From: Vibrio ziniensis
Lineage (GTDB): Bacteria > Pseudomonadota > Gammaproteobacteria > Enterobacterales > Vibrionaceae
DNA length: 64,000 nt
NCBI RefSeq assembly: GCF_011064285.1
Contig: NZ_CP049332.1
Span: 372,001 to 436,000 of the forward strand
Direction: 5' to 3'
Under the pieces are notes generated by a model, which worked only from the letters and a program-made list of their open reading frames with translations, was not told the origin of the DNA and made no database searches. Shown piece after piece: positions 37,801 to 47,753 of the stretch; within the stretch, counting starts at the first letter, position 1; every line of letters begins with the position of its first letter. Position numbers and translations under genes: made by a program.

Positions 37801-39006
37801 TCATCTATTTCTAAAAGATGACAATGCGCCAGACATCACCGTATAAATAAAAGTATTGTCATGAACGCCACTAAACCTATCACTATTAGGACCTTGAGCT
37901 GAAATAGGCACATTTACGCTGGTATGTGAATTCGTAGACCAATTCACATAAAATGAATCACCATTAGGCATAAAGAATGGCCCATCTTCATTAGCAGCGC
38001 CTGTCGGTGTTGTACTGAGAGACATTCCGCCCGTTTCATGATCGGCAACGACAATAATTAACGTATCTTTTGAATTGTTGGCAAAGCGTTGTGCAACTTT
38101 AACCGCCTCATTAAGACCAATGGTATCTGATATCGCATTTTCAGCGTCATTTCTGTGGCTAGCCCAATCGATTTGCCCGGCTTCTACCATTAAAAAGAAA
38201 CCTTTGTCATTGTGTGAAAGGGTATTAATAGCTGTTTGCGTCATCGCTTCTAAAGATGGGGAGTATGGACGAATCATCTCCTCGTCTGCAAATAGCCCAA
38301 TTAATGGTACAGATGAATACGAATCAATGATTGAAAATGAAACTTGAGTGCAGACGTATGTGTACCCGTTCGCCATAAACTTATCAATCAGATCACTGCC
38401 ATCGTCTCGCTCTCCTTTTTTGGGGTAGCAACCCGTTTTTCCAGTTGGCAGAAATTTATCTTCTCCACCACCAAGTAGCACGTTTATTTTTGATTCCGAC
38501 AATTGATTTGCGATTTCAATTTCTTGATTCCGCCTTTTAACATGAGTTGCAAATGTTGCCGGAGTGGCATTCGTAATCGGCGTAGTTGTAACTAGTCCGG
38601 TGTGCATGCCTAGATTTTGAGCTTCTTCCAGTATGGTCGTTAGGGCATTAAAGTTGGGGTCTAGACCTATCACACCATCGCTTGTCTTAACCCCTGTTGC
38701 CATTGCTGTACCTGCTGCAGCCGAATCAGTAAGTGCACCATTAGCAGCTTGAGTTTCTATAAATCCAGAGGCTGCCATCTCCATCATTTCTAATTTTATG
38801 TCCAAGCCGACGCTAGACCACTGAGCAGCTTTTTGATGTTGGAGTCCCATACCATCACCAATAAACAAAATAATATTTTTTGTTGGTAAGTAAGTATTTG
38901 CTTTCGTTTCTTGTGAATTGGACGAACTAGGGTTACAGCCTGTGACTGTGCTTATCAATAAAACACCCAATATATAAACATTCATTTTTGTTATTTTGAT
39001 GCCCAT
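37801..39006 (-). CDS. Lipoprotein alkaline phosphatase
   Basis: 401 residues of PF00245. A lipoprotein signal peptide ends VTGC at about residue 24, so it is anchored in the envelope. Catalytic and metal motifs are ILFIGDGMGLQHQK, ALTDSAAAGTAMATGVKT (nucleophile Ser), VEAGQIDWASHRNDAE, VVADHETGG and SGVHDNTFIY. It would release phosphate from organic esters. AAGGAAG precedes ATG 39006. The gene is AT-rich, with codon use unlike the mal and cyo neighbours, and with the following acyltransferase it forms a probable acquired islet. Confidence 0.92.
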   Translation of the reverse strand: MGIKITKMNVYILGVLLISTVTGCNPSSSNSQETKANTYLPTKNIILFIGDGMGLQHQKAAQWSSVGLDIKLEMMEMAASGFIETQAANGALTDSAAAGTAMATGVKTSDGVIGLDPNFNALTTILEEAQNLGMHTGLVTTTPITNATPATFATHVKRRNQEIEIANQLSESKINVLLGGGEDKFLPTGKTGCYPKKGERDDGSDLIDKFMANGYTYVCTQVSFSIIDSYSSVPLIGLFADEEMIRPYSPSLEAMTQTAINTLSHNDKGFFLMVEAGQIDWASHRNDAENAISDTIGLNEAVKVAQRFANNSKDTLIIVVADHETGGMSLSTTPTGAANEDGPFFMPNGDSFYVNWSTNSHTSVNVPISAQGPNSDRFSGVHDNTFIYTVMSGALSSFRNR

Positions 39007-39311
39007 GAGCTTCCTTATCCTGACAGTGAGATACTGTATGGCAATTTGATATCTTCATAGTCAATGAGTATAGGTATATTTCCCCTTTTTTTGCTCCTTA
39101 GCTAAGTATATTTGGAGATGAAAGGTAAGCACCGTCTAACAAACAGCAGAAAAAATAGCAGTCATATAGGAGATAACACGAATCTCAATAAAAACCGACT
39201 TTATCTGTATATACTAAGATGGTTACACATGATACTAGGGACAGTTAAACTTAACATAACTAATTGAATTAAAGTTAATTAGTACATTAAGCGTGCGTAG
39301 GGACATATGAA

Positions 39312-40382
39312 ATGGAAAAAAACACTTCACTTTATTTAGATGCCATTCGATTTTTAGCTGCTTGCTTAGTCGTGATATATCACACAAGTGGAGAAAACAT
39401 TACAGGCGGATTTTTGTGGCAGTTAAATGTCTATGGCCATCCATCTGTAATAGTGTTTTTTGTACTATCAGGATATGTCATCGCATTCGTTGCTGACACT
39501 AAAGAAAAAACACTGTCAGATTATCTGGCCGCCAGATTATCTCGTTTATATTCAATAATAGTTCCGGCGATTGTAATTACTCTAATATGTAACGAAATTG
39601 GTGGGCTATATATAAGCAATGAATACAATGGACCTTGGAATGAAAATGAACCAAACACTTATGCAAGATATTTTGCAGCCTTGCTTATGTTGCAAAATGT
39701 ATGGGGCTTAGATTTATCTCCGACTAATAATGGTTCCTTTTGGTCACTATCTTACGAGTTTTTTTATTATGTTCTATTTGCAGGAATCTTTTACTGCAAA
39801 GGCTTTAGTCGATTCGCCATCTGTACAGCTGCTATAGTGATATCTGGGCCTAAAATTATTGCCCTAGCGCCAATCTGGTGGCTGGGATATGTTGCTTATC
39901 GTTTAAATACAACGCAGAAGATAGTTATTCCAGCATGGCTATCGGTGTCCCTTTTTTCTTCTGGCTTATTTCTTCTAGCTATTGTCCCACACTTTAGTGA
40001 ATTATTCCGTTTCCAAACACTGCACTTCGGAGATAAAGTCGCATTTGATTACCTCATCGGATTAGGGTTTTTTATTCACCTTCTGGGAGTTCCACAGGTA
40101 GCCAAAATGCTATCGTACTTTCTAAACATTGCGGAACCAACTATAAAACGAATGTCTTACACGACATTCTCTATTTATTTATTTCATCTACCAATAATCC
40201 GTTTAACCGCAGGAATTTCCCCCTATATAGAGAACCCCGGCTCCTGGCAGAATATCCTTTTCATATATGTATTAACGTTTTCTGTTATCCGCCTATTAGG
40301 CTCTCCTGCAGAGCGTTCGAAACGATGGTATAAGTATGTAGTCTTAAATCAGATTCAGAAACTACGCTTAATATCGAGTTAA
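39312..40382 (+). CDS. Acyltransferase-3 family (OafA-like)
   Basis: 356 residues with about ten membrane segments. The opening LYLDAIRFLAACLVVIYHTSGE contains the R-x10-H pattern of the family, followed by HPSVIVFFVLSGYVIAF and FWSLSYEFFYYVLFAG. These enzymes acetylate surface polysaccharides such as O-antigen. AGGGA precedes ATG 39312. It is clearly AT-richer than most of the window, suggesting horizontal transfer together with the divergent phosphatase. The 305-bp gap between them holds no recognised feature. Confidence 0.87.
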   Translation: MEKNTSLYLDAIRFLAACLVVIYHTSGENITGGFLWQLNVYGHPSVIVFFVLSGYVIAFVADTKEKTLSDYLAARLSRLYSIIVPAIVITLICNEIGGLYISNEYNGPWNENEPNTYARYFAALLMLQNVWGLDLSPTNNGSFWSLSYEFFYYVLFAGIFYCKGFSRFAICTAAIVISGPKIIALAPIWWLGYVAYRLNTTQKIVIPAWLSVSLFSSGLFLLAIVPHFSELFRFQTLHFGDKVAFDYLIGLGFFIHLLGVPQVAKMLSYFLNIAEPTIKRMSYTTFSIYLFHLPIIRLTAGISPYIENPGSWQNILFIYVLTFSVIRLLGSPAERSKRWYKYVVLNQIQKLRLISS

Positions 40383-40696
40383 ATTTGAATCGTAGAGAAG
40401 AAAAGGAACTGATAAAAGCGAGAACGTTCAAGTGCAGCTTTTGTAGTAAATGAGTGCATCGGTTAATCAGTGCAAGGTAGCACTATAAAATTCCTTATGA
40501 ACGCTGAATTTATTTCACCTACAAACAAATAAATTCACATATAAAAGTTAAATATCTTTTTTGTATAAATAAACAACACTGCATTAAAATATTTTATATG
40601 AATCACATTTTATTGATCAAAACACCTATTTACATACCAATTAATGAGATAGATTTCACATTATTAACTATGTAACCAAATGTAAATGGTGGGTAA
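40383..40696. other. AT-rich intergenic region with no recognised element
   Basis: 314 bp between the acyltransferase gene and the yagU-like gene. A TTGATCAAA near 40613 resembles half of a CRP/FNR-type site, but nothing complete could be supported. Confidence 0.5.
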
Positions 40697-41314
40697 ATGA
40701 ATCTATTTGAACAAACAAATCCAGCTCGCAGACGTTATGGCTTAGCGGCGTTTATCGGGCTTATTGCAGGTGTTGTTTCTGCTTTTGTAAAATGGGGGGC
40801 AGAGGTTCCTCTTCCACCTCGCAGCCCTAGCGACCTCTTTAATGCGGCTTGTGCTCCTGAATCTCTAATCAGAGCAGCGGAACAGATTGACTGTTCACGT
40901 AATTTCCTCAATCCACCTTATGTATTTTTACGTGACTGGCTTGGTGTTGTAGACCCAAACCAAGCGGTTTATACCTTTGCAGGACATGCGTTCAACTGGG
41001 TGGGTGTTACTCACATTATTTTTTCGCTTGTTTTCGCTGTTGGTTACTGTGTTGTTGCGGAGCAATTCCCAAAAGTTAAATTGTGGCAGGGCTTATTTGC
41101 AGGTGCATTAGCTCAACTATTTGTCCATATGATTAGCTTCCCATTAATGGGCCTAACTCCATCATTATTTGCTCTACCTTGGTATGAACACGTTTCAGAA
41201 ATCGTTGGACACTTGGTTTGGTTCTGGTCAATTGAAATCATTCGTAGAGATTTGCGCAACCGTATAACTCACGAGCCTGATGCTGAGATATCACTAGACG
41301 CAACAACTCGTTAA
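40697..41314 (+). CDS. YagU-like inner-membrane protein (DUF1440)
   Basis: 205 residues with about four hydrophobic segments and the family sequence [32 protein letters not shown], then [32 protein letters not shown]. Length matches E. coli YagU (204), linked to acid resistance there. GTGGG precedes ATG 40697. It is monocistronic and followed by its own terminator. Confidence 0.88.
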   Translation: MNLFEQTNPARRRYGLAAFIGLIAGVVSAFVKWGAEVPLPPRSPSDLFNAACAPESLIRAAEQIDCSRNFLNPPYVFLRDWLGVVDPNQAVYTFAGHAFNWVGVTHIIFSLVFAVGYCVVAEQFPKVKLWQGLFAGALAQLFVHMISFPLMGLTPSLFALPWYEHVSEIVGHLVWFWSIEIIRRDLRNRITHEPDAEISLDATTR

Positions 41315-41350
41315 TCAATTTCTATTGATGCTGTTTAAATTGATAATATC

Positions 41351-41376
41351 GAAGCCGCAAATATGCGGCTTCTTGT
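41351..41376 (+). terminator. Intrinsic terminator after yagU-like gene
   Basis: GAAGCCGCA / TGCGGCTTC stem with a 4-base loop, then TTGTTTG. Confidence 0.88.
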
Positions 41377-41390
41377 TTGTCAGAGAAACC

Positions 41391-41422
41391 AAAAAATAAA
41401 AGGCACCTTAAAAGGTGCCTTT
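41391..41422 (-). terminator. Intrinsic terminator of the cyo operon
   Basis: On the minus strand AAAGGCACCTT / AAGGTGCCTTT is followed by TATTTTTT, 32 bp beyond the cyoE stop. Confidence 0.9.
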
Positions 41423-41453
41423 AAGCTTGTGACGGGTTTTCTAAACAGAAAGA

Positions 41454-42320
41454 CTAAATTGAAAATGGAATAAGCTCTACGCCCAAAACCGTACTGATTC
41501 CCATAACAACCAGTAGCGACACTTTGAATACCGCTTTTGACCATTCAACATAGTTTTCTTCAGTAACCTTTTTAAAGGTCACTTGTGTCCACATGAAACA
41601 TACGCCTGCAGCTACAACCAAGTATTCATAACCACCATTTCCTAGCAGGAATAGGGCTAACGCCACAAGGTTGAACGCAATAACATAAGCAATCATGTGT
41701 TTACGAGCCTTTTCGATGCCAGACACTACAGGCAACACAGGGATGCCTGCATTTTTGTAGTCTTGCATACGAAACATTGCAATCGCATAGGAATGCGGCA
41801 TCTGCCAAAGACAGAACAATGCAAACAGCAAAACTGCTTCCAAGCTGATGTAGTTTGTCACCGCAAGGTAACCGACCAGTGGTGGTACGGCACCAGATAC
41901 GCTGCCGACCAGAGTTCCATACACTGAGTTGCGTTTGTACCACATGGTATAAAAGAATACGTAGAACACGTAACCCAATAACACCACCACTGCCGATAAC
42001 GGATTCGCCATACCATAGAGCAAGGCTGTTCCCGCTAGCAGTAGTACGATGGCAAACACGAACGCATGATCGATATTGATGTCACCCTGAGCCAACAAAC
42101 GGCCACGAGTTCTATCCATTTTCAAATCAATATCGCGATCGAAAATATTGTTTACCACGCAACCAGATGCAATCACCATCGCCACACCTGCTAAGGTACA
42201 CAATAGTAAGAGTCCATCCGCAGCTTCTGATTTAGCCGCGAGGAAATACCCCGCAGCCACAGAGATCAAATTGCCGATGATAATGCCCGGCTTAGTGATT
42301 GATAGGTAACCTCTGATCAT
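41454..42320 (-). CDS. cyoE: Protoheme IX farnesyltransferase (heme O synthase)
   Basis: 288 residues of the UbiA prenyltransferase superfamily with about nine membrane segments. Motifs NNIFDRDIDLKMDRTRGR (first Asp-rich site) and the later LWQMPHSYAIAMFRMQDY region are typical of heme O synthases. It attaches a farnesyl group to protoheme to make heme O for the bo3 oxidase encoded upstream. Last gene of cyoABCDE, six bases after cyoD. Confidence 0.95.
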   Translation of the reverse strand: MIRGYLSITKPGIIIGNLISVAAGYFLAAKSEAADGLLLLCTLAGVAMVIASGCVVNNIFDRDIDLKMDRTRGRLLAQGDINIDHAFVFAIVLLLAGTALLYGMANPLSAVVVLLGYVFYVFFYTMWYKRNSVYGTLVGSVSGAVPPLVGYLAVTNYISLEAVLLFALFCLWQMPHSYAIAMFRMQDYKNAGIPVLPVVSGIEKARKHMIAYVIAFNLVALALFLLGNGGYEYLVVAAGVCFMWTQVTFKKVTEENYVEWSKAVFKVSLLVVMGISTVLGVELIPFSI

Positions 42321-42326
42321 TTCAAC

Positions 42327-42641
42327 CTACATCATCATGTTGACGTTAAGGTTCCACATGATCCAGATTGAACCAGCAATCAAGATCAGTACAACGATGG
42401 CCGTGAACATCAAGGAAACAAAGTTCCACTTGCCTTCATCCGTCTTAATTTCCATATGCAGGAAGTAGATGAAGTGCACAATCACTTGAATCACTGCACA
42501 ACCGAATAGGATTGCGTATGTGATGTCTTTTGGCAAACTTTGAGTCGCAACAAAGTAGAACGGAATAATGGTCAGGATGAGTGACGCAATAAAGCCTTTT
42601 ACGTAGTCGCTCTTCGCGCTATCTAAATGTTGGTTGCTCAT
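42327..42641 (-). CDS. cyoD: Cytochrome bo3 ubiquinol oxidase subunit IV
   Basis: 104 residues from ATG 42641 ([28 protein letters not shown]), three membrane segments. The start overlaps the cyoC stop by one base (TAATG). An upstream-extended frame to 42707 lies inside cyoC and is not used. CyoD assists assembly of the copper site in subunit I. Confidence 0.94.
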   Translation of the reverse strand: MSNQHLDSAKSDYVKGFIASLILTIIPFYFVATQSLPKDITYAILFGCAVIQVIVHFIYFLHMEIKTDEGKWNFVSLMFTAIVVLILIAGSIWIMWNLNVNMMM

Positions 42642-43234
42642 TACATAACCCCCACTAGGTAAACGATGGTGAATACGCAGATCCAAACGATGTCTAGGAA
42701 GTGCCAAAACAAGCTCAAGCAGTTAAAGCGCGTTTCCATCATTTCGTTCAAGCCTTTAGTTGATAGCTGCCAGTAACATACTGCCAACCAGATCAAACCA
42801 AAGCTCACGTGTAGACCGTGCGTACCAACTAGCGTGAAGAACGCTGATAGGAACGCACTGCGTTGAGGGCTTGCGCCTTCAGCGATCAAGTGGTGGAACT
42901 CGTACAATTCCATCGCAATGAAACCAGCACCGAGAACGAAAGTAATCGCTAACCAACGTTTAAGAGCTGCAATGTCTTTGCGCTTCATCGCAATCATGCC
43001 GAAACCGAAAGTAATACTACTGAATAGCAGCATCATGGTTTCAACAAACACGAATGGCAGTTCAAACAGCTCTTTTGCGTCTGGTCCACCGGCTGTAGCG
43101 TTTGCTAGTACTGCGTACGTTGCGAATAAGCTCGCAAACAGTACACAGTCGCTCATCAGGTAAATCCAGAAACCAAACAGTTTCAGACCACCGGTATCGT
43201 GGTGATCATGTGCATCATGAGTATTAGCGTGCAT
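42641..43234 (-). CDS. cyoC: Cytochrome bo3 ubiquinol oxidase subunit III
   Basis: 197 residues with five membrane segments after a His-rich start ([12 protein letters not shown]). Heme-copper oxidase subunit III pattern: [24 protein letters not shown] and [22 protein letters not shown] precedes ATG 43234. It overlaps the end of cyoB by 11 bases and cyoD by one, so the operon is translationally coupled. Confidence 0.95.
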   Translation of the reverse strand: MHANTHDAHDHHDTGGLKLFGFWIYLMSDCVLFASLFATYAVLANATAGGPDAKELFELPFVFVETMMLLFSSITFGFGMIAMKRKDIAALKRWLAITFVLGAGFIAMELYEFHHLIAEGASPQRSAFLSAFFTLVGTHGLHVSFGLIWLAVCYWQLSTKGLNEMMETRFNCLSLFWHFLDIVWICVFTIVYLVGVM

Positions 43235-45260
43235 AAGTCACCTCCATATCGTTATCGTCTTGCTGTTGACCAGTAACTTGACCTTTCGCTTGTGCTACAC
43301 GCTGACGGTGAGCCTCTTCAATCGCTCTGATCTCTTCTGGTTGTACGTAATAGTCAATGTCTTCGTTAAAGCTGTGCTTAATTGCAGTCACAACAATACC
43401 GACGAAGCTTACTGCTGCTAGCCACCAGATGTACCAAATCATCGCGAAGCCGAAAATCAATGCAAATGCTGAAATGTACATACCTGTCGGTGTGTTCTTT
43501 GGCATATGGATTGGTTGATAGTCCACTTCTTTATTGATGTCGTGCTCACCACGTTCTTTTTGGTACCAGAATGCATCTAGCTCATCGCCTTTTGGAATCA
43601 CAGCGAAGTTATAGAACGGAGGTGGAGAAGATGTCGCCCACTCAAACGTACGGCCATCCCATGGGTCGCCAGTCACATCTGGGTTAAGGTGACGGTCACG
43701 GATACTTACGTAGAACTGGATGAACTGACACAGTACGCCAACAGCAATAATTGCAGTACCGAATGCTGCCACTGCAAGGAGTGGGAAGAATTCTGAATCT
43801 AGGTTTTGACTGATACGGCGAGTCATACCCATAAAGCCCAGTGCGTATAGTGGTAGGAATGCTAGGATGAAACCTGTGATCCAACACCAGTAAGCACGTT
43901 TACCCCAAGTCTCATCAAGCATGAAACCTGTCGCTTTCGGGAACCAATAAGTAATTGCAGCGAAACAGCCGAATACCACACCACCGATAATCACGTTGTG
44001 GAAGTGCGCGATTAGGAATACTGAGTTATGCAGTACGAAGTCTGCGCCCGGTACTGCCATCAGTACGCCTGTCATGCCACCAATCGTGAATGAGATCAGG
44101 AAGCCAACAGTCCACATCATAGGCGTCGTGAACATAATACGACCTTTGTACATGGTGAACAGCCAGTTGAAAATCTTAACCCCTGTTGGGATTGAGATGA
44201 TCATGGTTGCGATACCAAAGAAGGCGTTTACGTTCGCACCGCCACCCATAGTAAAGAAGTGGTGTAACCAAACAACGAATGCAAGGATAGTAATGACGAT
44301 CGTTGCCCACACCAGTGACGTATAACCGAACAATTTCTTACGAGAAAATGTCGCAGTCACTTCTGAGAACACACCGAATACAGGTAACACTAGGATGTAA
44401 ACCTCAGGGTGACCCCATGCCCAAATCAGGTTGACATACATCATCATGTTGCCGCCCATGTCATTGGTAAAGAAGTGCATTCCTAGGTAACGATCCAGCG
44501 TTAGAAGCGCGATGGTAACCGTTAAAATTGGGAACGAAATAATGATTAGGATATTCGAACATAGCGATGCCCATGTGAAGACTGGCATCTTCATCAATGG
44601 CATGCTTGGTGTACGCATACGCAGAATAGTCGCGAAGAAGTTCACGCCTGATAACGTAGTACCGACACCAGAAATTTGCAGTGCCCATATCCAATAATCA
44701 ACCCCTACTCCCGGACTGGCATCAATACCAGACAGAGGCGGATAAGCTAGCCAGCCTGTGCGGCCAAACTCACCTACAGCAAGAGAAAGGTTGGTCAAAA
44801 TCACACCCACAATAAACAACCAGAAACTTAAGTTGTTCAAAAATGGATACGCAACGTCACGAGCACCAATTTGCAATGGAACAATGATGTTCATCAAACC
44901 AATGATGAGCGGCATTGCCACAAAGAAAATCATGATCACGCCATGCGCTGTAAAGATTTGGTCATAGTGGTGCTGAGGCAGATAACCTGCTTCACCCGCT
45001 GATGACAGTAGCTGTTGGCTACGCATCATCACCGCATCAGCGAAACCACGAAGTAACATGATCATCGCTACGGCAATGTACATAAAGCCAAGCTTTTTAT
45101 GGTCTACAGATGTAAACCACTCATTCCAAAGGTATTGCCATTTGCCCATACGAGTGATGGTAGCAACAACAGCAAGGCCAACTACCGCGATCACCGCCAT
45201 AGTGATCATGATAATTGGCTCATGATATGGAATGGAGTCTAATGTAAGTCTTCCAAACAT
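43224..45260 (-). CDS. cyoB: Cytochrome bo3 ubiquinol oxidase subunit I
   Basis: 678 residues with about 15 membrane segments. Heme and copper ligands are visible: [11 protein letters not shown] (low-spin heme His), [17 protein letters not shown] (CuB His and Tyr), [11 protein letters not shown] (paired CuB His) and [13 protein letters not shown] (heme His). It oxidises ubiquinol and reduces oxygen while pumping protons. Slightly longer than E. coli CyoB (663). Confidence 0.96.
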   Translation of the reverse strand: MFGRLTLDSIPYHEPIIMITMAVIAVVGLAVVATITRMGKWQYLWNEWFTSVDHKKLGFMYIAVAMIMLLRGFADAVMMRSQQLLSSAGEAGYLPQHHYDQIFTAHGVIMIFFVAMPLIIGLMNIIVPLQIGARDVAYPFLNNLSFWLFIVGVILTNLSLAVGEFGRTGWLAYPPLSGIDASPGVGVDYWIWALQISGVGTTLSGVNFFATILRMRTPSMPLMKMPVFTWASLCSNILIIISFPILTVTIALLTLDRYLGMHFFTNDMGGNMMMYVNLIWAWGHPEVYILVLPVFGVFSEVTATFSRKKLFGYTSLVWATIVITILAFVVWLHHFFTMGGGANVNAFFGIATMIISIPTGVKIFNWLFTMYKGRIMFTTPMMWTVGFLISFTIGGMTGVLMAVPGADFVLHNSVFLIAHFHNVIIGGVVFGCFAAITYWFPKATGFMLDETWGKRAYWCWITGFILAFLPLYALGFMGMTRRISQNLDSEFFPLLAVAAFGTAIIAVGVLCQFIQFYVSIRDRHLNPDVTGDPWDGRTFEWATSSPPPFYNFAVIPKGDELDAFWYQKERGEHDINKEVDYQPIHMPKNTPTGMYISAFALIFGFAMIWYIWWLAAVSFVGIVVTAIKHSFNEDIDYYVQPEEIRAIEEAHRQRVAQAKGQVTGQQQDDNDMEVTYAR

Positions 45261-45266
45261 CGTCTG

Positions 45267-46181
45267 TTACCCTTTATGTTCTGCCATGTCCATGTGACTG
45301 TGTTGAGACTCTTCTTCACCCATATTGAGTGAACCCATATGTTGCATTACAACCGACTCAAATAAGTCTTGTGGGATGTGAGAGTAGTAAGTCACCGGAA
45401 CGTTTTCACTTGGCTCTGCAAGTGCTTGGTAATCACTGAAAGCGTGTAGCATAGATGGTTGTTTCTTCACTTCACGAACCCACTCATCGAAGCTTCGCTC
45501 GTCAGGTAGCGCGTTCGCGACAAATTTCATGTGTGAGAAACCTTCGCCGCTATAGCTCGACGATATTCCCTTGTACTCTCCCTCATGGTTTGCAATTAGG
45601 TGTAGACGAGTAACCATGCCAGGCATAGCGTAAATTTGACTACCTAAACGAGGAATAAAGAAAGAGTTCATGATGTTGTCAGACGTAATTTTGAACGTAA
45701 CAGGAACATCTTTAGGGAAAGCAACGTAGTTAACCGTAGCGATTTTTTGTTCTGGGTAGATGAACAACCATTTCCAATCCAGTGAAACCACTTCAATTGT
45801 GATTGGTTCGATGTCACTTTTCAGAGGCACAGACGGTTCTAGTTCGTGAGTTGAACGCCAAGTAATCACAGCCAAAATCGCAATGATGATGATTGGAATT
45901 GTCCAAACAACCAACTCGATCTTAGTAGAGTGAGACCACTCAGGAGCGTATTCAACTTCGGTATTGCTAGCACGGTATTTATAGGCGAAGTAAATTGTCA
46001 TTAAAATCACAGGGATAACAACAATCAACATCAAGAGAAGAGAGGTAATGATCAACTCTTTCTCACGCACTCCTACTAGGCCCTTGGGATCCAGCAAAGC
46101 AGACTGACATCCAGACAGGAGCAAAATTGCACAAAACAATCCCACTCGCGACAAGATGCTTTTATATCTTGAGGCTTCCAT
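45267..46181 (-). CDS. cyoA: Cytochrome bo3 ubiquinol oxidase subunit II
   Basis: 304 residues. A lipoprotein signal ends LLLSGCQ (Cys near residue 25). Two membrane segments follow, then a cupredoxin-type periplasmic domain (SLDWKWLFIYPEQKIATVNYVAFPKDVPV) lacking the CuA ligands, as expected for quinol oxidases, and a His-rich C-terminus. First gene of cyoABCDE. A perfect FNR box lies 355 bp upstream. Confidence 0.95.
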   Translation of the reverse strand: MEASRYKSILSRVGLFCAILLLSGCQSALLDPKGLVGVREKELIITSLLLMLIVVIPVILMTIYFAYKYRASNTEVEYAPEWSHSTKIELVVWTIPIIIIAILAVITWRSTHELEPSVPLKSDIEPITIEVVSLDWKWLFIYPEQKIATVNYVAFPKDVPVTFKITSDNIMNSFFIPRLGSQIYAMPGMVTRLHLIANHEGEYKGISSSYSGEGFSHMKFVANALPDERSFDEWVREVKKQPSMLHAFSDYQALAEPSENVPVTYYSHIPQDLFESVVMQHMGSLNMGEEESQHSHMDMAEHKG

Positions 46182-46535
46182 TGACTTTCTCGATTATGTT
46201 TACGGAGTTCCATAACAAAAGTTGGCACTTTAAGAATCCGTATGAATTTATATGAGTTTTTCTTGTGTTGAGCTTGTAACGAATGATTCTGATGCTATTT
46301 TACTTATGACAAGTCATTGATAAGACATTCACACTCACCAATAACCACATCAACGTAAAGGTTACATTTAGAAACGTTTAGTTACATCCGGCGCATTATG
46401 CTTACATTGAAAGGGCTTTCAAAGTGCAACAAAATGGAATCTAACCTTTCAAAAATGAAATTAACCTTCAAAATAAACCACTTATATTCAATGGTTAATA
46501 CATTTAACCTGTTGTAATAAAGAGATTTAGTTTTA

Positions 46536-46549
46536 TTGATCCAAATCAA
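46536..46549. promoter_or_regulatory. Perfect FNR box upstream of cyoA
   Basis: TTGATCCAAATCAA matches TTGAT-N4-ATCAA exactly. FNR represses cyo without oxygen in E. coli. The distance from cyoA (355 bp) implies a long leader or another target. Confidence 0.6.
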
Positions 46550-46662
46550 TGAAATTGCCGACAGATGATAAAAATCACGCTAAATTATTTTTAATTTTTA
46601 TCAGCATATTGACATGGCTGGATTTTTCCGGATTTCCGTTAACTACATAATTGTTGGATGTA

Positions 46663-46708
46663 ATACCGTTCCAAATAAAAATATGATGAGATTAAGCATC
46701 GATGCAAC
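46663..46708. repeat. Short dispersed repeat, copy 2
   Basis: ATACCGTTCCAAATAAAAATATGATGAG... matches 2737-2781 closely, including aataaaaatatgat and gcatcgatgcaac; only one arm is seen. Confidence 0.5.
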
Positions 46709-46787
46709 AGTTAAAAACATTAAGACTGTCACTACCCTGCCAGCTACTGCGTTGTAATGTATTAGTCACATCATTCACTGTTTAGTA

Positions 46788-46802
46788 ATTTACAGTGTAA
46801 AG
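46788..46802. promoter_or_regulatory. parS2 centromere site 1
   Basis: ATTTACAGTGTAAAG matches NTTTACANTGTAAAN, the ParB2-binding palindrome of Vibrio chromosome II, exactly. Confidence 0.9.
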
Positions 46803-46830
46803 CTTTGATTCTTCATATAAGATTTTGGCC

Positions 46831-46860
46831 AATAAAAAACCGCTACGATTACAGCGGTTT
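46831..46860 (-). terminator. Intrinsic terminator after the beta-HAD dehydrogenase gene
   Basis: On the minus strand AAACCGCT / AGCGGTTT is followed by TTTATT, 17 bp past the stop. Confidence 0.85.
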
Positions 46861-46876
46861 GTATATCAATTCCGAA

Positions 46877-47752
46877 TTAATGCTGAGCTTCTTTCTTAAT
46901 CGCTTTGATCAGTATTGAAGTATCCATTCGACCGTCACCTTGCTCAGATAAGGCTTTATAGGATTCCATCGTCTTTTGCGTCATAGGCAAAGTTACCCCC
47001 TGACGTTTAGCTTCATCAAGGCAGAAGCCGAGATCTTTGATCATCCAATCGATAGCAAAACCGAAGTCGAATTTACTTTGCGACATAGTAACAGCGCGGT
47101 TTTCCATCTGCCATGAACCCGCAGCGCCATTCTTCAAGCAAGCAACTAAAGTTTCAACATCTAAACCCGCTCTTTCAGCCAGAATCAAACCTTCAGAAAT
47201 ACCTGTTAGAGCCCCAGCAATACAGATCTGGTTAACCATTTTTGCACGTTGCCCTTGTCCTACTCGCCCCATCAATACCGAAGAGCGGCCATAAGCATCA
47301 AATACTGGCTGAAGTGCGTCGAAATCTGCTTGCTCACCACCACACATAATCGTCAGTACGCCATTTTCGGCTCCAGCTTGACCACCAGAGACTGGTGCAT
47401 CCATAAAACGGATTCCGACCACCTGAGCAGCTTCTGAGAGCTCTTCAGCAAGATGGGCAGAGGTAGTCGTATGGTCAACAAGTAAAGCGCCTGGTTTCAT
47501 GTACGCTAGTGCGCCAGTTTCGCTGGTGGTCATAATACGAACATCGTCATCGTTGCCCACACACAGCAAAACCACATCGGCATCTTTCACACACTCAGCA
47601 ACGGTGAGTTGATAACCGCCGCCATATTGTTCAGCCCAAGCTTTTGCTTTTGCTTCTGTACGGTTAAATACAGTGACATCGAATCCCGCTTTAACCAAAT
47701 GACCAGCCATGGGATATCCCATAACACCTAAACCAATAAAACTGACTTTCAT
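46877..47752 (-). CDS. Beta-hydroxyacid dehydrogenase (3-hydroxyisobutyrate / tartronate semialdehyde type)
   Basis: About 291 residues from ATG 47752, which has AAGGAG eight bases upstream. Rossmann motif FIGLGVMGYPMAGHL, substrate motif DAPVSGGQAGAENG and catalytic lysine region GRVGQGQRAKMVNQ mark the beta-HAD family. It interconverts a beta-hydroxyacid and its semialdehyde using NAD(P). The stop of the LysR gene lies one base before its ATG, so the two genes form an operon, and the regulator probably controls this pathway. Confidence 0.88.
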   Translation of the reverse strand: MKVSFIGLGVMGYPMAGHLVKAGFDVTVFNRTEAKAKAWAEQYGGGYQLTVAECVKDADVVLLCVGNDDDVRIMTTSETGALAYMKPGALLVDHTTTSAHLAEELSEAAQVVGIRFMDAPVSGGQAGAENGVLTIMCGGEQADFDALQPVFDAYGRSSVLMGRVGQGQRAKMVNQICIAGALTGISEGLILAERAGLDVETLVACLKNGAAGSWQMENRAVTMSQSKFDFGFAIDWMIKDLGFCLDEAKRQGVTLPMTQKTMESYKALSEQGDGRMDTSILIKAIKKEAQH

Positions 47753-47753
47753 T

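Larger units (their letters stand above)
46182..46876. promoter_or_regulatory. 695-bp region between cyoA and the dehydrogenase gene
   Basis: No gene supported. It contains the cyo promoter side, a perfect FNR box, one dispersed-repeat copy (46663-46708), a parS2 site (46788-46802) and the terminator of the next gene. Each is listed separately. Confidence 0.6.
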
